From Papaver somniferum (Eukaryota; Streptophyta; Magnoliopsida; Ranunculales; Papaveraceae), in the NCBI RefSeq assembly GCF_003573695.1, contig NC_039368.1:81792374-81856373 (forward strand): a stretch of DNA of 64,000 bases, in the 5' to 3' direction. The stretch's first letter is position 1. Each line of letters opens with the position of its first letter. The notes beneath the pieces were generated by a model. It was not told the origin of the DNA. It made no database searches and saw nothing but the letters and a program-made list of their open reading frames with translations. The position numbers and the translations under genes were made by a program. Shown here piece by piece: positions 58,883-64,000 of this stretch.

Positions 58883-59920
58883 ATGATTACCATTACTGAT
58901 TTATGTTGTTACCAATGCCAAATTCAACCGTTGGTTACTCTCAAACCATTTCACATCTCCCGCCCCGGCAATCCCTTGAAAAACGTTAAGAAGCTCAGAT
59001 TCTCACTTAATCAGAAGAGGAATGTTGCTATTGAAGCATCAAATACGAATTCGCGGAAACGATACGCACCAAATGATCGAAAGAAAAGAGAAGAAAAGCC
59101 GGTAGAAGAAGGAATTCCGATTGATCAAGTTAAAACCCTAGTCAAATTTAAATCAAGATACAATTACATTCGTGTTATAGAAGTATCGAGAAGAGCTGAT
59201 CATCCATTTGCAGGTTCAAGATTACTTCTATTAGACGCACCAGGAAACATCCACAGTGTATCATTCATTTTCAAATTACTCACAGAAACATATTTCGATG
59301 TTTTTGCTACATTCCCCCCAATTTTGCCTCCAGGAGGAGGTCCATTAGGAATTCTAGGGTTTGGAGCTGGTTCAGCTGCAAGAATCATTTTGAAATTATA
59401 TCCAGAAGTCATAATTCATGGATGGGAACTCGATCCATCTGTTATTTCAGTAGGTAGAGAGTATTTTAGTCTTTTGAAGCTCGAGAACGATAACCCAGAT
59501 CGGCTTTTTATTAACATTGGTGATGCTTTAAATGCTAGTGTTAGAGATGGTTTCTCAGGGATTTTGGTTGATTTGTTCTGTAAAGGGAGTGTGATTCCTC
59601 AACTTCAAGATTCAACAACTTGGGAGAAACTGAAAGCTAGTTTGAGGAAAGGGGGGAGGATTATGGTTAATGTTGGAGGGAGCTGTATTGAAGCTGAAGA
59701 TTCCAGTATCGATGGGAAAATGGTTATGGAAAAGACGTTGAATGCTATGTATAAAGTTTTTCCGGGGAAAATTTTTGTTTTGAGTCTTGGGAGGAGGAAA
59801 GAAGATAGTTCAATTGCTTTAACCGGTGATTTACCTCATCTGGATTCATGGAGATTACTGTTACCGGCTTCACTGAGAGGTTATGTCAAAATGTGGACTC
59901 CTTTTAATGGGGTACAATGA
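58883..59920 (+). CDS. Spermidine-synthase-fold SAM-dependent methyltransferase-like protein, probably plastid
   Basis: Intronless, 345 residues, ATG at 58883 being the first in frame. The class-I Rossmann fold shows motif I LGFGAGSAAR (158-167), the acidic post-I motif WELDPSVISVGREYF (181-195) that would hold the ribose hydroxyls of the cofactor, and GDALNASVRDGFSGILVDLF (213-232). Its nearest relatives in plants are annotated as S-adenosylmethionine-dependent methyltransferase or spermidine-synthase-like proteins, with no firm substrate. The first 60 residues are basic and Ser/Asn-rich without acidic residues after residue 6, as in chloroplast transit peptides. The frame is complete with no lesions. 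The GGGPLG loop before motif I is Gly/Pro-rich. True polyamine transfer is not claimed. Confidence 0.88.
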   Translation: MITITDLCCYQCQIQPLVTLKPFHISRPGNPLKNVKKLRFSLNQKRNVAIEASNTNSRKRYAPNDRKKREEKPVEEGIPIDQVKTLVKFKSRYNYIRVIEVSRRADHPFAGSRLLLLDAPGNIHSVSFIFKLLTETYFDVFATFPPILPPGGGPLGILGFGAGSAARIILKLYPEVIIHGWELDPSVISVGREYFSLLKLENDNPDRLFINIGDALNASVRDGFSGILVDLFCKGSVIPQLQDSTTWEKLKASLRKGGRIMVNVGGSCIEAEDSSIDGKMVMEKTLNAMYKVFPGKIFVLSLGRRKEDSSIALTGDLPHLDSWRLLLPASLRGYVKMWTPFNGVQ

Positions 59921-60409
59921 ATTAGTTTTATATAGTGGAAGATTGTAGTCATTGTTTCATTTGATAGAATTGAACGAAAAATATATTCAAATTTAATGCT
60001 AGTCCAATTGTGTTGTGTAATGCAACTTTGTTCAAATTGTCACTTTGCTAAACTCGTAGGAATTTCAGGTTGAATAAATACAGGTTTAGCTTACAAGTTT
60101 AACTGCCATGTTTTGTAGAGGAAATAGATAATAACTGTAGTAATTAGTAAGAAGATATCATCAGAGTGACAGAGATGTAGAAGTTCTTTTTAGTAATCGT
60201 TGGCTTGTTGCTTCATCTAAAAAAAAAGATAGTAGGTCTTACATCTTAGAGTTAAATTTTGAGTGATCAGTTCCTAGGCTTTGGTCTGGATTAGCAGGCT
60301 CCTCAACTGAAGTGGGTTCCCTTGAAAGGGATGGTGACACAGGACTAAGCTATAGTTAATCTGGTCGAAGTCAGTTTGGATCTAGAAGCTTGGCTGGCTA
60401 GAAAAAGGC
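59921..60409. other. Convergent intergenic spacer
   Basis: Lies between the 3' ends of the methyltransferase-like gene and ankyrin-TPR copy 2. No gene or repeat recognised. Confidence 0.55.
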
Positions 60410-63400
60410 TCAACGCTCAGATAAGTTCAAGGAGTCGAAAACCGCCATGGTCTGAGCTTCAACAGCTTTCCTGTAGCCAAGCACGAAGCACCAAAAAAAA
60501 AAACAGATGAGAACATAATATCACCAGGAAAAGGAGATTTGGAAACACTTGAAGTAAATGACTTGGGGAACACTATATCGTCTCAGGTAAATGACTTGGG
60601 GACATTTGGCTAATAAGAATTATACCGGCCAGAAAATAGGAAAATGATTTCTTTTGCATTTAATGAATCTGGTTAAACCATCTCAAGTTTTGACAGCCAG
60701 ATTGCCAGATGAAGTAACTTGAAACTTCATTTTGTGATGCTTGTGTGTGTTTTAACAAAACATGAAGTACTCACAAATGTTAAAAATAGATCACTGAATT
60801 ATTATTTTGCAAAGGGGGTAACAGAAATGAACCTGTATGCATCTTTGAGCTCTTGACTATTAGGACTCAACTCTAAACCGGCGAGGAAGGCTTTTTCTGC
60901 ATCACTGTACCTCTGCAACAAAGAATGCAACTAAAGAAACTTGAAAACACAGTCCATCGCTTTTTATTTTTCTGCGCGCTGAAAATAAAGATTGTGTTCT
61001 GGAAAATGCTCATCAAAGATGAACCAGTTGCAAGATTATGTGTAGCTGCGAAAATACCTACAAAGTAGAAAGATAAACAGTGGAAACATGAAACACGAAA
61101 TACATTTCGCTTTGTCTTACTTTTAGTAAATTGTATGCTACACCTGCCCTATAATATGCCTTAGGCCAATCTGGTCTTAGCATTATGCATGCATTGGCAT
61201 CTTCTAAAGCCTTTGCGCCTTCTTTCATGCGGGCCCAGCACATACTCAAGTTAGAAAGTATCGCATCATAAAACAGATAATGGTTGCTTCACGTGAGAAA
61301 AAGAAAGTATGAATATAGAGCGCATTCAGTTCATCAATTGAAGGCAGTATTAATTAGGTAGAAACTCGTGAGAAAAAGAACAAAAAAATTAGTTAAAGCT
61401 TTCAATAGAGTTTAGGAAATGAGCAGAGCTCGAACAAACACCAAGAGTCTGATTGAATCACTGAAAATGTATTTTCTCAATAAACTGAAAAATACCATGT
61501 TAGGGGTAATGAATATTGTGAACAACCTCACACTGGACTGAATACGACTTCCAAGTATATTCTTAAAGGTTCTGATAAAACCACCAAGTATTTAATCAAC
61601 AAAATGATAGAGATATTAAGGGATACGTAAACTTTACGGAAAAGGTCCAGCCGTAGACCAATGTATCAGCAACTAAAAAGTTGAGAGTAGACTATGCTGC
61701 TAGGTTATGCAGGACTGTCTACCTCTCTTAGATGAAGAAATCGGGATAAAAAAGTGGGAGCAGTTTATTCAAGGATTTACGACAGAATGCCGAACATACA
61801 ACATCACTAGTCAATTGAATCTCAAAAAACTCAAATTGGAACCTCCAACAATGACAACAAAACTTATATACTTCAAAATGAATTCACTGAAGCTAACAAT
61901 TCTCCCTGTCATAATTTCTACTAAAAGCATCATCATCATTATGTAATTCAGTGTTCAGTTCCATCTAATGATATATAGTCATGTCAAAAAGAAAAGGTAC
62001 CAGTGAGTAGCAAACCACTGCCTTACAGTAGTCCTGTTTCTTGAATGCATCTGCGCCACTTAACTTCGCCTCTTGAAACTTCTCCTTGACTTTCAGCTCC
62101 CTCTTCAAAAGTAAAGGATCTCAAAGTTATTAAAACAATATATACCGTAACACAGGTTACAAAAACAGCAGCTATGACATGATAGAAATGACACTTGGTG
62201 TTTTATCTTATACAAAATGGGTATACATGTAAAAAACAAATAAATCATGAACTATGTATCATTGGATGAGTGGCATAAACTTGGTTTGCTTCTTCAATGG
62301 AAAAGATGTTATTTTATTAGAAGAAAACGAGTGCATTGTTTAAACATGCGTCATCTATACCTATACCTGATGATAAACTAAAATTCTATACTTGCTGGGG
62401 TTATTCCGACCTTAATGCATCAACCTAAACGACATTACTGGAAGAGGAAATTGCCATTTCCTAAAAGTTTCTCCATCTATAGAAGAAGTTGCAAAAGTAT
62501 AACAAAGGGTCTACCAACGATACATATTGCACTATCTTATACGCAACACACGATTACACGGCTTAAATTGGAGAACAAAACTATTTCTTTGCACTCTATA
62601 TGCATTTCACACGAAATTGATTCGTTGAGATCTTGAAATGCCATAACGAAAAAAGTCCAACTTTTATTATTGTAAGAAACATGAGGTGAAAACGATGGAA
62701 CGTTGGCAGTTGATTCCAAGTACCTAGTCAGAAAGAAAAATAAAATTGTTAACATTTAAATGCGAGGTTATTTCAAACTTGATTCATCAACCTAAACCGA
62801 CATTACTGAAACTGAAAGAACAAATTGCCATTTCCTAAAGTTTCTCCGTCCACAGAAAGAATAAAGTAGAAAAGCTATACCAAGTGATGCAGAGAAGTGC
62901 ATCACCAAGCATCTACCATTGATGCAAGTTAGTTATTGTTACATATTGCACTTGCTTATCCGCAACCCATGGCTTAAATTGGAGAGCCAAACTATTTATT
63001 TGCACTCTATATGCATTCACAGGAAGTTGATTCGTGTAGATTCAGAAATGCCGTAGTGAAAAAAGTCCAACTTTTAATACTGTAAGAAAGATGAGGTGAA
63101 AATGGTGCAATGTGAGCAGTTGATTCCAAGTAACTACCAAGTCAAATTCTACATCCATATTTCTCACAAGTAGCTTGAGGCGCGCACCAGAAGCTTTCCC
63201 TAATATTATAGCAACAATAATAGAAGAAAGGCCGCCAATTTTTTGGTTTCAAACTACAGAAGTAAGTGATATGTTGAATACCTGTTCCTTAAATTGATCA
63301 GACTGTACATGTGCAATTACTCCACCAATGCTCCAGTCAATATATTCCGGAATACGAGAAGTAACAGGGAAAAGAATCTCAACAACATCATAATAACCAT

Positions 63401-64000
63401 AGAGCGCCGCAATTTCTAATGGTGTGAGTCCAAACTGTGATAAAAAAAAATTGAATTTCTTAAGCCAAATTATATGACACAGAGAATTTAGGATCTATTG
63501 TCAGGTTCTGTACAAATACCAAAAAAAGATGTCAAGCACAATATCTAGCAAACCACAGTTTAAGAATGCAAGATCTACGTTTGAATAGAAGTTGTACATA
63601 TTTGGAACCATTTTAATTTTATAGATTCAGATTGTTGCGCCTCGAGAGGCATCAATGAAAAGGTTGCTTACTTGCATAAAATTCAACATGCGTCTGTGAT
63701 AATAAGGTCACATCGATATATAAAAGTGTAACCAAAATGGGACCATAATTAGTATTTTCATACTCTGGTGTATTAGTTTACCAATTTTAAGTTTAGTTGA
63801 TCATACGAAGGATAATAAGTCTAACACTTTCTAACTCCACATTAGAAGACGACTTGGAATGCATCACCAAGACAGCGAGGAGATTTTCCTCAAGTATCTG
63901 TGCATGTTACATTGGTATAATATATGCAACAAAGCCTGTCATCCAGATGCATTGAGCTTGCAGGTACAGAGAAAATATAGATCGACAACTATATCGAAGT
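60410..64000 (-). pseudogene. Ankyrin-TPR gene copy 2, partial, with a splice-acceptor deletion
   Basis: Paralogue of 38891-43480; only its 3' half is in the window. Exons matching copy 1 are 63434-63282 (FGLTPLEIAALYGYYDVVEI), 62102-62001 (RELKVKEKFQEAKLSGADAF), one ending at 61121 (SMCWARMKEGAKALEDANAC ... NLLK), 60912-60833 (RYSDAEKAFLAGLELSPNSQ) and 60470-60410 (KAVEAQTMAVFDSLNLSER, stop). Here the last acceptor is a normal CAG and the C-terminus keeps the ancestral frame. In the third exon about 34 bp are lost at about 61259-61263, removing the acceptor and the first ten codons present in copy 1. Unless a nearby AG rescues it, this copy cannot make the full TPR domain. Intron sequence up to 64000 still matches copy 1. 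Confidence 0.78.
62410..63150. repeat. Tandem duplication in an ankyrin-TPR copy 2 intron
   Basis: About 62418-62740 and 62782-63145 are diverged copies. Shared words are 'catcaacctaaa.cgacatt', 'attgccatttcctaaa', 'ggcttaaattggaga', 'gcactctatatgcatt' and 'aaaaaagtccaactttta'. This intron is about 1.18 kb versus 0.18 kb in copy 1. Most of the difference is this inserted, then duplicated, sequence of unknown origin. Confidence 0.85.

Overview
The window is nuclear DNA of a flowering plant. It has GT-AG introns, an AT-rich background, a plant group-A MAP kinase, plant-specific NAC factors, a plastid-type methyltransferase homologue, and dense plant Ty1/copia and L1-type retroelements. The overall style suggests a basal eudicot, possibly of the poppy lineage. 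That placement is inference from memory of similar repeats and is not proven by the sequence. Host genes take up a minority of the window; most of it is nested or decayed transposons. Layout: 1-4.9 kb is repeat DNA, with a 70-bp minisatellite, degenerate modules, and a large LTR-like segment related to one at 51-53 kb. From 5.1 to 19.3 kb there is an MPK3-type kinase (minus strand) divergent from a NAC-like gene (plus strand). A tandem duplicate follows, covering the shared intergenic promoter region and the NAC gene but not the kinase. A decayed 5.56-kb copia element has landed inside this duplicate, and its NAC copy carries a stop codon and a frameshift. From 19.5 to 24.9 kb lies a second copia element with 5-bp target duplications. 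From 25.1 to 38.3 kb there are three L1-type LINEs of different families: one minus, 5'-truncated and internally deleted; one plus, 5'-truncated with an intact reverse transcriptase-RNase H frame; one plus with a single frame broken only by four stops. The third sits in DNA studded with an inverted 'accgtaa' motif, and its tail has been tandemly duplicated. From 38.9 to 43.5 kb is an 11-exon ankyrin-TPR gene (minus strand). A third copia element (43.5-48.5 kb, same strand) sits 14 bp upstream of its start codon and separates it from the apparent original TATA box. From 49.5 to 56.4 kb is a fourth LINE, itself interrupted by a 2.5-kb solo LTR with a perfect 5-bp target duplication and by a small hairpin element. 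From 56.4 to 58.7 kb are DNA-transposon debris and two abutting TAA-flanked MITEs, one holding a GC-rich 'acgcccc' array. From 58.9 to 59.9 kb is an intronless spermidine-synthase-fold methyltransferase-like gene. From 60.4 kb to the end is a second ankyrin-TPR copy (minus strand) with a splice-acceptor deletion, running off the window. Functionally, the kinase (stress and immune signalling) and the divergent NAC gene share a 0.7-kb bidirectional promoter containing paired W-box cores. Copies of this promoter and of the ankyrin-TPR locus show how duplication followed by retrotransposon insertion reshapes the region. I found no tRNA or rRNA genes and no CRISPR-like array.
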